From NCBI GenBank assembly GCA_943789205.1, contig CALSTG010000001.1, positions 480,060 through 544,059 of the forward strand: DNA of 64,000 nucleotides, written 5' to 3'. The position numbers and the translations under genes were made by a program. Below are positions 8,631-18,324 of this stretch, piece after piece. Under the pieces are notes generated by a model. The model made no database searches. It saw nothing but the letters and a program-made list of their open reading frames with translations, and was not told the origin of the DNA. Numbering within the stretch: position 1 is the first letter of the stretch; each line of letters opens with the position of its first letter. The stretch is from an uncultured Flavobacteriales bacterium. Its GTDB lineage: Bacteria > Bacteroidota > Bacteroidia > Flavobacteriales_D > Crocinitomicaceae.

Positions 8631-9983
8631 ATGTCCAATACAATCAGTATTCGAAAAGGTCTGAATATCAGACTTGTAGGAGAAGCAAAAAAAGAAATCA
8701 AAGATATTTCAGTTTCGTCAACTGTCGGTATTTCACCACTAGATTTTCACGGATTAACACCAAAAATGGTTGTGAAAGAAGGTGATGTTGTAAAGGTTGG
8801 AGATGTTCTATTTTTTGATAAAAAAGAAGCATCAGTAAAATTTGTAAGCCCTGTGAGTGGAACCGTAAAGTCTATTGTTCGCGGTGATAAACGAAGAATT
8901 ATGAATGTTCTTATATCTACAGATGGTAAACAAACGTCAAAAAAATTCGATGTTGATAAAGTTGCCGATTTCAGCGCTGAAGACATTAAAGCTTTGTTAC
9001 TTGAATCAGGATTTTGGAGCGCAATTAAGCAAAGACCATTAGATGTAATTGCGAATCCAAACAATCAGCCTAAAGGTTTCTTTGTTTCCTCTTTTGATTC
9101 ATCACCATTAGCGCCTGACTATGATTACATGCTGGGAGAAGACTTTGAAAGCCTTCAAAAAGGTTTCGATGCACTTTCAAAACTGACAGGAGATAAAGTT
9201 CACCTAAGCAGTAAGCCTAACTCTATTTTTAATAAAATCAAAGGTGTCAAGCATCATTCATTTGATGGTTTACATCCGGCCGGCAATGTTGGTACGCAAA
9301 TGCACCACATTGACCCAGTTAATAAGGGAGAATTCGTTTGGTCGATGAATATTCAAGAAGTAGCAGCTTTTGGCAAATTACTTTCAGAAGGAACAGTTCA
9401 AGCAACAAGAAAGGTTGCGCTAACTGGTTCTGAACTTAAAAACCCCCATTACATTACTGTCGTTAAAGGAACAGAAATGAGTGCCATCCTTGATAAAGCA
9501 GTTGAAGGCTCTAATGTGAGATACATATCAGGAAACGTTTTAACGGGAGATCAAAAAAACTTGACAGATTTCTTGGGGCATTATCACAATCAAGTTACAG
9601 TAATACCTGAAGGTAATGAATATAAATTTTTCTTAACAAGTGGATGGTTAGGGCACGGATTTGATAAATTTTCTAACTCACGGTTGTTTCCTACATTTTT
9701 ACTTCCAAAAAGTAAAAAATTCACATTAGACACAAATACAAACGGTGAAGAAAGAGCTTTTGTAGTATCAGGAGAGCTTGAGAGAGTATTTCCGTTTGAC
9801 ATCCTGCCTGTTCAGCTAACCAAAGCTGCAATCACTCAAGACATTGATGGTATGGAGAACTTAGGTATTTATGAGGTAGCCCCTGAAGACTTTGCTTTGT
9901 GCGAATACGTTTGCACGACTAAAATCAATATTCAAGAAAAAATAAGACAAGGACTAGACCTAATTGCTAGTGAATGTATGTAA
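8631..9983 (+). CDS. nqrA: Na+-translocating NADH:quinone reductase subunit A
   Basis: At 450 residues it matches the usual NqrA length. It starts with the biotin-carrier-like domain typical of NqrA/RnfC (GLNIRLVGEA, VKEGDVVKVGDVLF, FVSPVSGTV) and contains the family segments LHPAGNVGTQMHHIDPV and ISGNVLTG. NqrA is the peripheral cytoplasmic subunit of the six-subunit Na+-NQR and takes part in quinone binding. It is the first gene of an uninterrupted nqrA-F operon. The TTG frame at 8603 overlapping the start is a shadow. Confidence 0.97.
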   Translation: MSNTISIRKGLNIRLVGEAKKEIKDISVSSTVGISPLDFHGLTPKMVVKEGDVVKVGDVLFFDKKEASVKFVSPVSGTVKSIVRGDKRRIMNVLISTDGKQTSKKFDVDKVADFSAEDIKALLLESGFWSAIKQRPLDVIANPNNQPKGFFVSSFDSSPLAPDYDYMLGEDFESLQKGFDALSKLTGDKVHLSSKPNSIFNKIKGVKHHSFDGLHPAGNVGTQMHHIDPVNKGEFVWSMNIQEVAAFGKLLSEGTVQATRKVALTGSELKNPHYITVVKGTEMSAILDKAVEGSNVRYISGNVLTGDQKNLTDFLGHYHNQVTVIPEGNEYKFFLTSGWLGHGFDKFSNSRLFPTFLLPKSKKFTLDTNTNGEERAFVVSGELERVFPFDILPVQLTKAAITQDIDGMENLGIYEVAPEDFALCEYVCTTKINIQEKIRQGLDLIASECM

Positions 9984-9999
9984 TTAAAAAAGAGAATCT

Positions 10000-11244
10000 G
10001 TGAAATTTTTAGAAAAATATTTACACAAAATGGAGCCTCACTTTATAAAAGGTGGGAAATACGAAAAGTGGAATCCATTATTTGAGACCCTCGCAACTTT
10101 TGCATTTACGCCGAAGTTAGTAACGACAAAAGGAACGCACATTAGAGATGGTGTGGATCTTAAACGAACTATGTTCACCGTAGTCATTGCACTAATACCT
10201 TGTTTATTATTTGGTATTTACAATACTGGGCATTGGGAATATGCCGTAGCGGAAGGAAATAGAGACATACCTTATTTCGCAGAAATGGGTACGAAATTCT
10301 TAACGGGTTTAACCATTGTACTGCCGGTTGTAGTTGTATCATATGGGGTTGGCCTTACGATTGAATTCATTTTTGGTATGCTTAGAGGACACTCTCTTCA
10401 TGAGGGCTTTTTAGTTTCCGGAATGCTAATTCCATTAACAATGCCCGCAGACGTTCCATTATGGATGGTAGCAATAGCAACGGCATTTGCCGTAATTATT
10501 GGAAAGGAAATTTTTGGTGGAACAGGAATGAATGTCGTTAATATAGCCTTAACTGCACGTGCTTTCCTTTTCTTTGCTTACCCAACATCAATGTCAGGTG
10601 ATAAAGTTTGGATGTCAGGATTAGGCGATAAAATGTCGACAAACTCAGCTGATTTAGATGGTTTTTCTGGGGCAACAGCCCTGGGTGATCTTGCCTCATT
10701 TATGTCAGACAAGGCCACAGTTGCAGGGGAAACTGTTCAATCAAGTATGGCATTACAAAGCTTCTCGTCAGAATATGGCGTGTGGGAATCTTTTGTAGGC
10801 ATGATACCGGGCTCTATTGGTGAAACTTCAACCTTGGCTTGTTTGATTGGTGGTTTATTGTTGGTGTTAACGGGAGTAGGATCTCTTAGAATAATATTAT
10901 CGTTTTTCGCTGGAGGTTTTATTATGGGGCTTCTTTTAAACATGATTGGTGGCAATGCGTATCTCGATCTTGCAGCGCATCATCATTTAGTGATTGGAGG
11001 ATTTGCCTTTGGTGCTGTTTTCATGGCGACAGATCCAGTAACCGCATCACAAACTGCGTTTGGTAAAATAATTTATGGATTCTTAGGTGGCTTCTTGGCA
11101 ATCATGATTCGAGTATTGAATCCTGCTTATCCAGAAGGTGTTTTCCTTGCTATACTATTTATGAATATCATGGCGCCTATCATTGATCATTACATCATTC
11201 AGGCGAATATTAATAGAAGACTTAAAAGACTTAAAACAGCATAA
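10000..11244 (+). CDS. nqrB: Na+-translocating NADH:quinone reductase subunit B
   Basis: The 414-residue integral membrane subunit starts at a GTG (10000) that gives the family N-terminus with KMEPHFIKGGKYEKW. The covalent FMN attachment motif Ser-Gly-Ala-Thr is present at residues 223-226, so Thr226 is the predicted phosphoester-linked flavin site. About ten hydrophobic segments follow the NqrB/RnfD pattern. NqrB carries FMN and riboflavin and forms part of the Na+ path. It is 16 bases after nqrA and 2 bases before nqrC. Confidence 0.97.
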   Translation: MKFLEKYLHKMEPHFIKGGKYEKWNPLFETLATFAFTPKLVTTKGTHIRDGVDLKRTMFTVVIALIPCLLFGIYNTGHWEYAVAEGNRDIPYFAEMGTKFLTGLTIVLPVVVVSYGVGLTIEFIFGMLRGHSLHEGFLVSGMLIPLTMPADVPLWMVAIATAFAVIIGKEIFGGTGMNVVNIALTARAFLFFAYPTSMSGDKVWMSGLGDKMSTNSADLDGFSGATALGDLASFMSDKATVAGETVQSSMALQSFSSEYGVWESFVGMIPGSIGETSTLACLIGGLLLVLTGVGSLRIILSFFAGGFIMGLLLNMIGGNAYLDLAAHHHLVIGGFAFGAVFMATDPVTASQTAFGKIIYGFLGGFLAIMIRVLNPAYPEGVFLAILFMNIMAPIIDHYIIQANINRRLKRLKTA

Positions 11245-11246
11245 TT

Positions 11247-11993
11247 ATGGCACTTAATAAAGAATCAAATGGATTCACTTTTGGATTTGCGATTGTCCTG
11301 GTTGTTGTCCTTGGTGTTATTCTCGCATCACTAGCTGAAGGCCTAAAGCCATTAAAACAAAAGAATGTTCGTGTTAAAAAGCAGATCGATATACTGTCTG
11401 CAATGATGGATGTAGAAAAAGAAGGTATCGACCGTTCTAACGCAGAGGCAGAATTCTCCAAATATGTTGACCTATCAAAGGCAGTGATACTGAATAATGT
11501 AGGTGAAGAAGTTGCTCGAGGTAAGGAAGCTTTTGAAGTTGATATCAAAAAAGAATATCGAGATAAAAACCTTGAAGAAAAAGATAAAAAGTTTCCCCTT
11601 TTCATAGCAAAGGATAAAAAATCAAACGAAACTAGATACATCATTCCAGTCGTTGGTAAAGGTCTTTGGGGACCAATTTGGGGTTATATATGTCTGGAAG
11701 AGGATATGAGAACGATACAAGGTGTTTCATTCGATCATAAAACTGAAACTCCTGGCCTCGGTGCAGAAATCAATAAACCCTTTTTTATGGACCGTTGGAA
11801 AACATCCCAGATTAGCAATGATGCTGGTGATTTTCAAAAATACGAGGTTGTCAAAGACAATTCAGGCTCAACGGATCCTAGTAAGGTTGATGGAATTACA
11901 GGAGGAACAATTACTTCTAAAGGTGTAGAAGAAATGGTGAATCGAAGTCTAGAAATATACTCGAACTACTTTAAGAACATAAATTCAAAATAA
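11247..11993 (+). CDS. nqrC: Na+-translocating NADH:quinone reductase subunit C
   Basis: The 248-residue protein has one N-terminal membrane segment (residues about 10-30) and a periplasmic FMN-binding domain. The covalent flavin motif reads Thr-Gly-Gly-Thr-Ile-Thr-Ser with acceptor Thr221; this is the S/T-G-A/G-T form with Gly in place of the common Ala. The segment GLWGPIWGY is also typical. Flavin would be attached by an ApbE-type transferase, which is not in the window. It sits between nqrB and nqrD with 1-2 base gaps. Confidence 0.96.
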   Translation: MALNKESNGFTFGFAIVLVVVLGVILASLAEGLKPLKQKNVRVKKQIDILSAMMDVEKEGIDRSNAEAEFSKYVDLSKAVILNNVGEEVARGKEAFEVDIKKEYRDKNLEEKDKKFPLFIAKDKKSNETRYIIPVVGKGLWGPIWGYICLEEDMRTIQGVSFDHKTETPGLGAEINKPFFMDRWKTSQISNDAGDFQKYEVVKDNSGSTDPSKVDGITGGTITSKGVEEMVNRSLEIYSNYFKNINSK

Positions 11994-11994
11994 T

Positions 11995-12673
11995 ATGAGT
12001 GCTGATAAAAAATCTTCTGAGCCATTATTTTCGAAAAAAAATAAAAAGCTTATTACAGATCCATTAACAGACAACAATCCTGTTACGATACAGGTTTTGG
12101 GCATCTGCTCTGCCTTAGCAATTACTGTGCAGGTGAATCAAGCTATTGTAATGTCGTTATCCGTTTTGTTTGTTATTATAATGGGTAATTGGATTGTTTC
12201 ATTATTACGTAATCTTATTCCTTCTCGGATCAGAATTATTGTTCAATTACTTGGTTGTCGCATCTTTAGTAATTATTGTTGACCAAGTTTTGGCAGCATT
12301 TCTACCTGACTTGTCTGCTAAGCTTTCTGTGTTCGTTGGTTTAATCATTACAAACTGCATTATCATGGGTCGTCTTGAAGCATTTGCAATGGCTAACAAA
12401 CCATGGCCTTCTATACTTGACGGTTTTGGAAATGGAATCGGGTACGGTGCGATTTTAATCATTGTTGCTGTATTTAGAGAACTTTTTGGTTCAGGAACAT
12501 TAATGGGTTTTCCCATTTTTGGCAATGCACTACCCGGCGAAGAATCGGGCCTTTATGCGATTGGATACCAAAACAATAATCTTATGATTTTACCTCCGAT
12601 GGCTCTAATTATTGTTGGCATTATTATTTGGGTTCAAAGATCTAGAAACAAAGCTCTAATAGAGGAGCATTAA
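11995..12673 (+). CDS. nqrD: Na+-translocating NADH:quinone reductase subunit D, frameshifted as given
   Basis: NqrD is a six-helix membrane subunit related to RnfE. Here it lies in two frames. The first frame (11995-12282) encodes the N-terminal 85 or so residues through RIRIIVQLL and then goes out of frame. The second frame carries the rest, from [11 protein letters not shown] to the C-terminus at 12673, including [17 protein letters not shown]. Removing one G at 12253-12254 (in ACTTGGTTG) restores a continuous 225-residue protein that lines up without a gap against the family pattern RIIVQxxxxASLVIxVDQ. An ATG at 12194 in the second frame lies inside the first part and is not a natural start. 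A consensus error is more likely than a true null because the other five subunits are intact. Confidence 0.88.
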
Positions 12674-12684
12674 AATTAAGAATT

Positions 12685-13377
12685 ATGGAAAGTACTCTTG
12701 ATATATTTGTAAAAGCAATTTTTTCCGAGAATATGATTTTCGCATATTTCTTGGGGATGTGTTCGTACCTTGCTGTATCCAAAACCGTAAAGACTGCTGT
12801 GGGTTTAGGAGCTGCCGTTATTTTTGTTTTAACAGTAACGGTTCCGGTGAACTTTCTCCTAGAGAACTATGTTTTAAAAGCAGGAGCATTGGAATGGCTG
12901 GGAGCTGAGTATGCAGAATTAGATTTAAGCTTTCTCTCGTTCATAATGTACATTGCAGTAGTAGCATCAATTGTTCAATTGGTAGAGATGTTAGTTGAAA
13001 AATTTGCCCCTGCGTTGTACGGAGCATTGGGTATATTTTTACCATTAATTGCGGTAAACTGTTCCATTTTGGGAGGCGCGTTGTTTATGCAAGAACGACA
13101 GTACTCCACCATATTAGATGCAACTGCATTTTCGTTGGGGTCTGGTATTGGTTGGTTTATTGCTATTGTGGCTATCGCAGCTATACGTGAAAAACTACGC
13201 TACTCAAATGTTCCAGGTCCTCTAAGAGGTTTGGGTATTACATTTATTGTTACAGGACTTATGGGCATGGCTTTTATGAGTTTTATGGGTATCAAGTACG
13301 GTGAAGAAGCTCCAAAAGAGGAAATTGAAACTGTTACAACTATGATTGAAACAAATAAAGAAAACAACATTAACTAA
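12685..13377 (+). CDS. nqrE: Na+-translocating NADH:quinone reductase subunit E
   Basis: The 230-residue membrane subunit has six hydrophobic segments and the NqrE/RnfA motifs: FSENMIFAYFLGMCSYLAVS near the N-terminus and LPLIAVNCSILGGALFM in the middle. Conserved Cys residues in these two half-membrane segments, Cys26 and that of VNCSILGG, are seen; in Vibrio they hold an Fe centre between NqrD and NqrE. It is about 30 residues longer than the usual 200, the extra being an acidic tail (GEEAPKEEIETVTTM...). Confidence 0.96.
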   Translation: MESTLDIFVKAIFSENMIFAYFLGMCSYLAVSKTVKTAVGLGAAVIFVLTVTVPVNFLLENYVLKAGALEWLGAEYAELDLSFLSFIMYIAVVASIVQLVEMLVEKFAPALYGALGIFLPLIAVNCSILGGALFMQERQYSTILDATAFSLGSGIGWFIAIVAIAAIREKLRYSNVPGPLRGLGITFIVTGLMGMAFMSFMGIKYGEEAPKEEIETVTTMIETNKENNIN

Positions 13378-13382
13378 TCATT

Positions 13383-14687
13383 ATGGGAACAATTCTGATC
13401 ATAACCTTAATTGCATTTCTAACGGTCATTTTACTGCTGACCTCAATGCTATTGTTTGTAAAGGCTAAAATTTCACCGAAAGGAAAATTGGTGATTGATA
13501 TTAATGATGGAGAGCGCACGCTAGAAGTTGACGGTGGCGGCACCTTACTAAGTACTCTGGGAAGTTCTGGTATATTTTTACCTTCGGCATGCGGAGGAGG
13601 TGGAACATGCGTTCAATGTATTTGTCAAGTCAATGAGGGCGGAGGTGAAATTCTACCTACTGAAGCTCCTCATTTCTCGCGAAAAGAAATTGCATCAAAC
13701 CATAGGCTTGGATGTCAGGTTAAGGTTAAAGAAAACATGAAAATTCATATCGAAGAAGAGGTTTTAGGTATCAAAGAATGGAAAGCCAAAGTATCTTCAA
13801 ATTACAATGTTGCAACATATATTAAAGAATTTATTGTTGATATTCCTGAGGATATGAACTACAGAGCTGGTGGATACATTCAAATCAATATTCCTGAGAC
13901 TGAAGTTAAATTCGCTGAAATGGATATAACAGCGCACCCACAAGACCACCCGGGGGAGCCGAATAAATTTGAAAAAGACTGGTCAGAAGGAAAGTTTGCC
14001 ATGCGTAATCTTGTTATGAAAAATAATGAAGAAGTAGTTAGAGCATACTCTATGGCATCATATCCTGCTGAAGGAAGAAAGATAATGCTTAACGTTAGAG
14101 TTGCCGCTCCACCATGGGATAGAGCCAATGATAAGTGGGCAGATATTAACCCTGGTGTAGCATCTTCATATATATTTGGCTTGAAAGAGGGCGACGAAGT
14201 GACTATTTCTGGTCCTTACGGTGAATTCTTCATAAATGAGTCCGACGCAGAAATGCTTTATATTGGTGGTGGTGCCGGAATGGCTCCGATGAGATCTCAC
14301 CTTTATGAATTATTCAAAACACTGAAAACAGGAAGAAAAGTAACTTATTGGTATGGCGGACGCTCTAGAGCCGAACTATTCTATATCCATTACTTTAGAG
14401 ATCTAGAAAAAGAATTCCCGAACTTCAAATTCTACCTTGTTTTATCTGATGCTTTACCAGAAGATAATTGGGTAAATAAAGAGAACTGTGAAGACGAAAA
14501 AGGAGATGGTTTCTCAGGATTTGTTCATCAAGTTGTTATGGACCAATATTTATCGAAACATGAGGCACCTGAAGATCTTGAAGTTTATTTCTGTGGACCA
14601 CCACTTATGAATCAAGCCGTTATTAAAATGTGTGATGATTGGGGGATACCTGATGAAAACGTCAGGTTTGATGACTTCGGAGGATAA
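13383..14687 (+). CDS. nqrF: Na+-translocating NADH:quinone reductase subunit F
   Basis: This 434-residue subunit is the NADH entry point. Domains in order: one N-terminal membrane helix (residues about 3-27); a 2Fe-2S ferredoxin domain with Cys70-x5-Cys76-x2-Cys79 and Cys111; an FAD domain with the RxYS motif (VRAYSMAS); and an NADH domain with GGGAGMAPMRSH and a C-terminal CGPP motif, ending FDDFGG as is typical. It is last in the operon. The convergent bioF ends 8 bases downstream without an obvious hairpin. Confidence 0.97.
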   Translation: MGTILIITLIAFLTVILLLTSMLLFVKAKISPKGKLVIDINDGERTLEVDGGGTLLSTLGSSGIFLPSACGGGGTCVQCICQVNEGGGEILPTEAPHFSRKEIASNHRLGCQVKVKENMKIHIEEEVLGIKEWKAKVSSNYNVATYIKEFIVDIPEDMNYRAGGYIQINIPETEVKFAEMDITAHPQDHPGEPNKFEKDWSEGKFAMRNLVMKNNEEVVRAYSMASYPAEGRKIMLNVRVAAPPWDRANDKWADINPGVASSYIFGLKEGDEVTISGPYGEFFINESDAEMLYIGGGAGMAPMRSHLYELFKTLKTGRKVTYWYGGRSRAELFYIHYFRDLEKEFPNFKFYLVLSDALPEDNWVNKENCEDEKGDGFSGFVHQVVMDQYLSKHEAPEDLEVYFCGPPLMNQAVIKMCDDWGIPDENVRFDDFGG

Positions 14688-14695
14688 TCTAAGGT

Positions 14696-15775
14696 TTACT
14701 GTAGCAAACACCTAGTAAGAATATCTATCTCATTTTCTGTATTAAAGGCATGTAAACACAGACGTAAACGTGATTTGCCTTGCGGTACCGTTGGTGGATA
14801 GATAGCTTTGGTATATATTCCATGAGACTTAATTCGATTTACAAGGTCTTCTAGAATTTCTTTATTTTGAAATTCTAAAATCTGAATAGGTGAATTCAAA
14901 TCTGAAAGAAATTCGAGCGCATGGCATTGTTTTCGGAAATAAGTGATGTTCTGTTTAAGTAATTGTAGTCTTTCTTCAATATTTGTTTTTGTTACTAGTC
15001 GTTCTATGACCTTATAGCTTGAGCTTGGAAGTGCCGTTGAATAAATAAAGCTCCTCGAAAAATTGACTAAAAATGATTTCAAGGTATTTGAACCGAGAAC
15101 TACGGCGCCATGACAGCCATATGCTTTACCAAATGTTACAATTCGAGCAAAAACATCTGACTCAACTTGCGTTTCAATGCACATACCTATACCACCTCTG
15201 CCATAAACACCTCCTGCATGGGCCTCATCTACTATCAAATAAGCATTGAACGATTTACATAGTGCGGCGATTTCTGACAAAGGAGCCAGATCACCATCCA
15301 TGGAGTACAAAGATTCTATAAGTACATAATTGGTAGCAGCCTTACTCTTATTGAGCTTAGTGCGCAGATCTTCAATATTATTATGCTTAAATGATAAACT
15401 TTCCGCCAAAGATAAACGTAATCCGTCCCTCGAACTCGCATGCACGTATTGGTCATAAAACACCAAATCGCCTCTTTGTAATATAGCAGATAGTAGCCCA
15501 ACATTAGCTACATAACCAGAATTATAAATTAAAGCTGCTTCTGCCTTAAAATGCTCTGCTAGCCTTAGCTCACAGCGCTCCGCTTCTAAAGTATTCCCCG
15601 ATAACAGACGAGAACCAGTTGATCCATTGGGCTCATCGGAGATTGGTATGTTGAATTTTGAAAGTCCAATATAATCGTTGGAAAAAAAATCTATTCCATT
15701 TTCGGGAATTTGTAAGGTTCTTAAAGTCCCTGATGCTTTGCGCTTGAGAAGCTTATTAAGCAGTCTCTCATCCAT
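14696..15775 (-). CDS. bioF: 8-amino-7-oxononanoate synthase (PLP-dependent)
   Basis: The 359-residue enzyme belongs to the alpha-oxoamine synthase group (fold type I). Visible PLP-site residues are His112 (YVHAS), Asp183 and His186 (VDEAHAGG), and the Schiff-base Lys217 (TFGKAYG). It condenses pimeloyl-ACP with alanine in biotin synthesis. Glycine C-acetyltransferase is a close relative, but the 8-bp overlap with bioB upstream makes BioF the strong call. It is somewhat shorter than E. coli BioF (384). No bioA, bioC or bioD is in the window. Confidence 0.93.
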   Translation of the reverse strand: MDERLLNKLLKRKASGTLRTLQIPENGIDFFSNDYIGLSKFNIPISDEPNGSTGSRLLSGNTLEAERCELRLAEHFKAEAALIYNSGYVANVGLLSAILQRGDLVFYDQYVHASSRDGLRLSLAESLSFKHNNIEDLRTKLNKSKAATNYVLIESLYSMDGDLAPLSEIAALCKSFNAYLIVDEAHAGGVYGRGGIGMCIETQVESDVFARIVTFGKAYGCHGAVVLGSNTLKSFLVNFSRSFIYSTALPSSSYKVIERLVTKTNIEERLQLLKQNITYFRKQCHALEFLSDLNSPIQILEFQNKEILEDLVNRIKSHGIYTKAIYPPTVPQGKSRLRLCLHAFNTENEIDILTRCLLQ

Positions 15776-16883
15776 CTAAAGTATCCACTTTGGTTACTGT
15801 TCTGGGCGTAAAAGATTTATTGGACTTATTTTGCTTTGCTTTAAGGTATGCTGCCTCTCTTTCCGCTGCAATTCTTTTCTTTTCAATTAAAATTGGATCA
15901 GGATTTGTTGTCGGCTGTTCTCCATCAGCAAACGACTCCTTAGCTACCAATCCTAAAATTGAGAACATTTCTTTATCCTCATTAAATTCAGGGTTTGGGG
16001 TTGTCAGTAATTTATCTCCTGCAAATATGGATCCCGCTCCAGCCATAAAACAAAGTGCTTGAGCTTCCATTGACATTTTCGTACGTCCAGCTGAAAGTCG
16101 AACTATAGAATTAGGGAAGGCTATTCGCGTTGTGGCAACCATTCTTATCAATTCCCATTGCTCAATAGGTTTTTGGTCCTCTAAAGGTGTTCCTTCAACA
16201 GCTACGAGCGCATTAATTGGTATGGACTCAGGTGGATTTTCCATCTCCATATAGCTCATCAATAATCCAATTCGATCTTCCTCTGTTTCACCCATTCCAA
16301 TTATCCCTCCAGAACAAACAGATATCCCCGCTTTTCTAGCATTATCAATAGTATCGAGACGCTGCTCATATTCTCTTGTGGAAATCACATCAGAGTAGAA
16401 TTCCTTTGAACTGTCTAAATTGTGATTGTATGCAAATAATCCTGCATTCTTTAATCGTTTTGCCTGATTTTCCGACATCATACCTAAAGTGCAACACACT
16501 TCCATACCCATATCATTCACGCCTTGAACCATTTCAACAACCTTATCGAAGTCTCGATTGTCCTTAACTTCTCTCCATGCAGCACCCATACAAAGTCTAG
16601 AAGAACCATTTGATTTGGCATTCTTTGCTTGTTCCAAGACATCCTCAACTTTCATAATCCCCTCTGCATCTACATCCGTGTGGTATCGTGCCGCTTGTGG
16701 ACAATATCCACAGTCCTCAGGGCAGCCTCCAGTCTTAATACTTAATAGAGAAGACATTTGAACTTCTCTTGGATTATGGTATTTACGATGAATTGTTGCA
16801 GCCTCAAATACAAGCTCTAATAAAGGCTTTTGATATAAGGACAAAAGGGACTCTTTGTTCGAGTAATCTGGATTAAATTTCAT
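15768..16883 (-). CDS. bioB: Biotin synthase
   Basis: This 371-residue radical SAM enzyme inserts sulfur into dethiobiotin. The 4Fe-4S/SAM cysteines are Cys54, Cys58 and Cys61 (GGCPEDCGYC). Other family motifs seen are CMGAAWR, YNHNLDSS, CSGGIIGMGE and RLSAGR. The C-terminus has a 30-40 residue Lys/Arg-rich tail not needed for the fold. The ATG at 16883 fits the family start; the longer frame to 16931 runs through the promoter. It overlaps bioF by 8 bp. Confidence 0.97.
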   Translation of the reverse strand: MKFNPDYSNKESLLSLYQKPLLELVFEAATIHRKYHNPREVQMSSLLSIKTGGCPEDCGYCPQAARYHTDVDAEGIMKVEDVLEQAKNAKSNGSSRLCMGAAWREVKDNRDFDKVVEMVQGVNDMGMEVCCTLGMMSENQAKRLKNAGLFAYNHNLDSSKEFYSDVISTREYEQRLDTIDNARKAGISVCSGGIIGMGETEEDRIGLLMSYMEMENPPESIPINALVAVEGTPLEDQKPIEQWELIRMVATTRIAFPNSIVRLSAGRTKMSMEAQALCFMAGAGSIFAGDKLLTTPNPEFNEDKEMFSILGLVAKESFADGEQPTTNPDPILIEKKRIAAEREAAYLKAKQNKSNKSFTPRTVTKVDTLDG

Positions 16884-16887
16884 AATA

Positions 16888-16895
16888 CAAATATA
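16888..16895 (-). promoter_or_regulatory. Bacteroidota -7 box for bioB, 4 bases from the ATG
   Basis: TATATTTG on the minus strand matches TAnnTTTG. A TTG (16918-16920) lies 22 bases upstream, a fair -33 element. Only 4 bases separate the box from the start codon, so the mRNA should be leaderless or nearly so. Confidence 0.6.
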
Positions 16896-17006
16896 AATAA
16901 AGTGTGTTAGCGAATTACAAGAAATAAGCAACTATGAAATTTAAAAAGGTTGTGCATAAATTAAAACACACATCTTCTATTTCAAATATTTAAGGAATGT
17001 AAAAAA

Positions 17007-18269
17007 TTATTCTGACGAAGTTCCTGCCTGATCTAAATATAGACGTACCGTAAATCTCAAAGTATTCGCTAATGGACTCTGACGACCATTCAAAGAGGCT
17101 AAATATGAAAAGTCAATTGCAAACATATTGTACTTAAGACTTGCTCCTAAATTCATGAATTGACGATTCCCTTTATTTTTGCTTTCGAAAAAGACACCAC
17201 CACGTACAGCAAAAACATCATTATACCACCACTCAGTGCCAAAGGCGATATTGATTTCGGATAATTCTTCACGAAACTTAGTCCCTTTAACCACCTCATA
17301 ATTACCATCTGCATCTGCAACTGGAACATCATTATCATCAACAACAACGTTTCCCGGAGCATCGTAAAAAGACTGCAGCATGCCGTTTATTACACCAACG
17401 TCAGGATTCATTCCTGATGTTAAAATATAATCCTCTCCATCAAAGTAATAGTTCGGTGGTGTTGGAACGAGTAGTTTTTGTAAATCCAAAGAAAAAGTCA
17501 CTTTATTATATGCATCAAAGTTGGCTAAAAAGCTATTTCCTATCTTCAAATTCATCGGGATGAAGTCTCTAGTTGCCAACTCGGAATACGCCACTTTATT
17601 ACCAATATTATTAATTGTGGTAGCAAAAGTATAAACCCCATCAATGTTCCCGATTTTAGCATCATCATTGTAATAGGTAAAAGACAAATCAGCAGCTCCA
17701 ACAACTCCCGGTTTCGTATTGACACCGCCAACAGTCAATCCACCTGTAAGATTAGAATATGCAAATTTTCCATTTAAGCCAATACTTAATTTTCTAGACA
17801 AACGTAAGGCGTAAGCACCAGTAATTTCAAATTCACTTGGTTTGTCATCACGAATAACATTTCCAGAAGCATCTGTAAAGGTAATTTCACCTAAACTAAA
17901 ATACCTCAAAGCTCCACCTATTGTATGGGACTTGTTAATCTTGTAGTAACCCGATAGATAAGAAAGGTGTATGTCATTTGTAAGCTGACGTAACCATGGT
18001 GTATAGGATAAACTTACTTCAGATGTTTGATCCGAAAAACTCAATATAGAAGTATTCCAATAAACGGAAGTTGAATTCGGACTTAATGCCGTGCCTGCAT
18101 CCCCCATACCACCGGCTCTTGAATCAGGTGTAATCGACATAAAAGGCAAGGCCGTAGTAATTGTATTCAATTGTAAATCCTCATCAGTCACTCCACTACC
18201 TCCTGTTGGCTGAGCAAAAGCTGTTAGAGAAAAGGAAACCAAAACAATGGCTAAAAATAGGTTCTTCAT
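17007..18269 (-). CDS. porV: Type IX secretion outer-membrane protein PorV
   Basis: The 420-residue protein has a signal peptide (residues 1-19, cut after AFA) and the PorV (LptO) pattern: FMSITPDSRAGGMGDAGTA after the mature N-terminus, followed by a 14-strand FadL-like barrel with alternating aromatic residues (YLSGYYKI, YNMFAIDFSYL). PorV collects T9SS cargo from the translocon and carries it to the PorU sortase. It lies 55 bases downstream of porU on the same strand, the usual pairing in Bacteroidota. Confidence 0.94.
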   Translation of the reverse strand: MKNLFLAIVLVSFSLTAFAQPTGGSGVTDEDLQLNTITTALPFMSITPDSRAGGMGDAGTALSPNSTSVYWNTSILSFSDQTSEVSLSYTPWLRQLTNDIHLSYLSGYYKINKSHTIGGALRYFSLGEITFTDASGNVIRDDKPSEFEITGAYALRLSRKLSIGLNGKFAYSNLTGGLTVGGVNTKPGVVGAADLSFTYYNDDAKIGNIDGVYTFATTINNIGNKVAYSELATRDFIPMNLKIGNSFLANFDAYNKVTFSLDLQKLLVPTPPNYYFDGEDYILTSGMNPDVGVINGMLQSFYDAPGNVVVDDNDVPVADADGNYEVVKGTKFREELSEINIAFGTEWWYNDVFAVRGGVFFESKNKGNRQFMNLGASLKYNMFAIDFSYLASLNGRQSPLANTLRFTVRLYLDQAGTSSE

Positions 18270-18324
18270 AATTCTATAAAATCGGTAGTAAATATACGCA
18301 AAAGGGAAAGTTTTATTGTTGCGT

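Noticed and set aside
12245..12260. Programmed frameshift in nqrD
   Set aside because: There is no slippery heptamer, stem or pseudoknot at ACTTGGTTG, and NqrD is not known to use frameshifting. A single-base error or mutation fits better.
12247..12525. Minus-strand frame opposite nqrD
   Set aside because: Pure shadow of the second nqrD frame, with no start context or domain.
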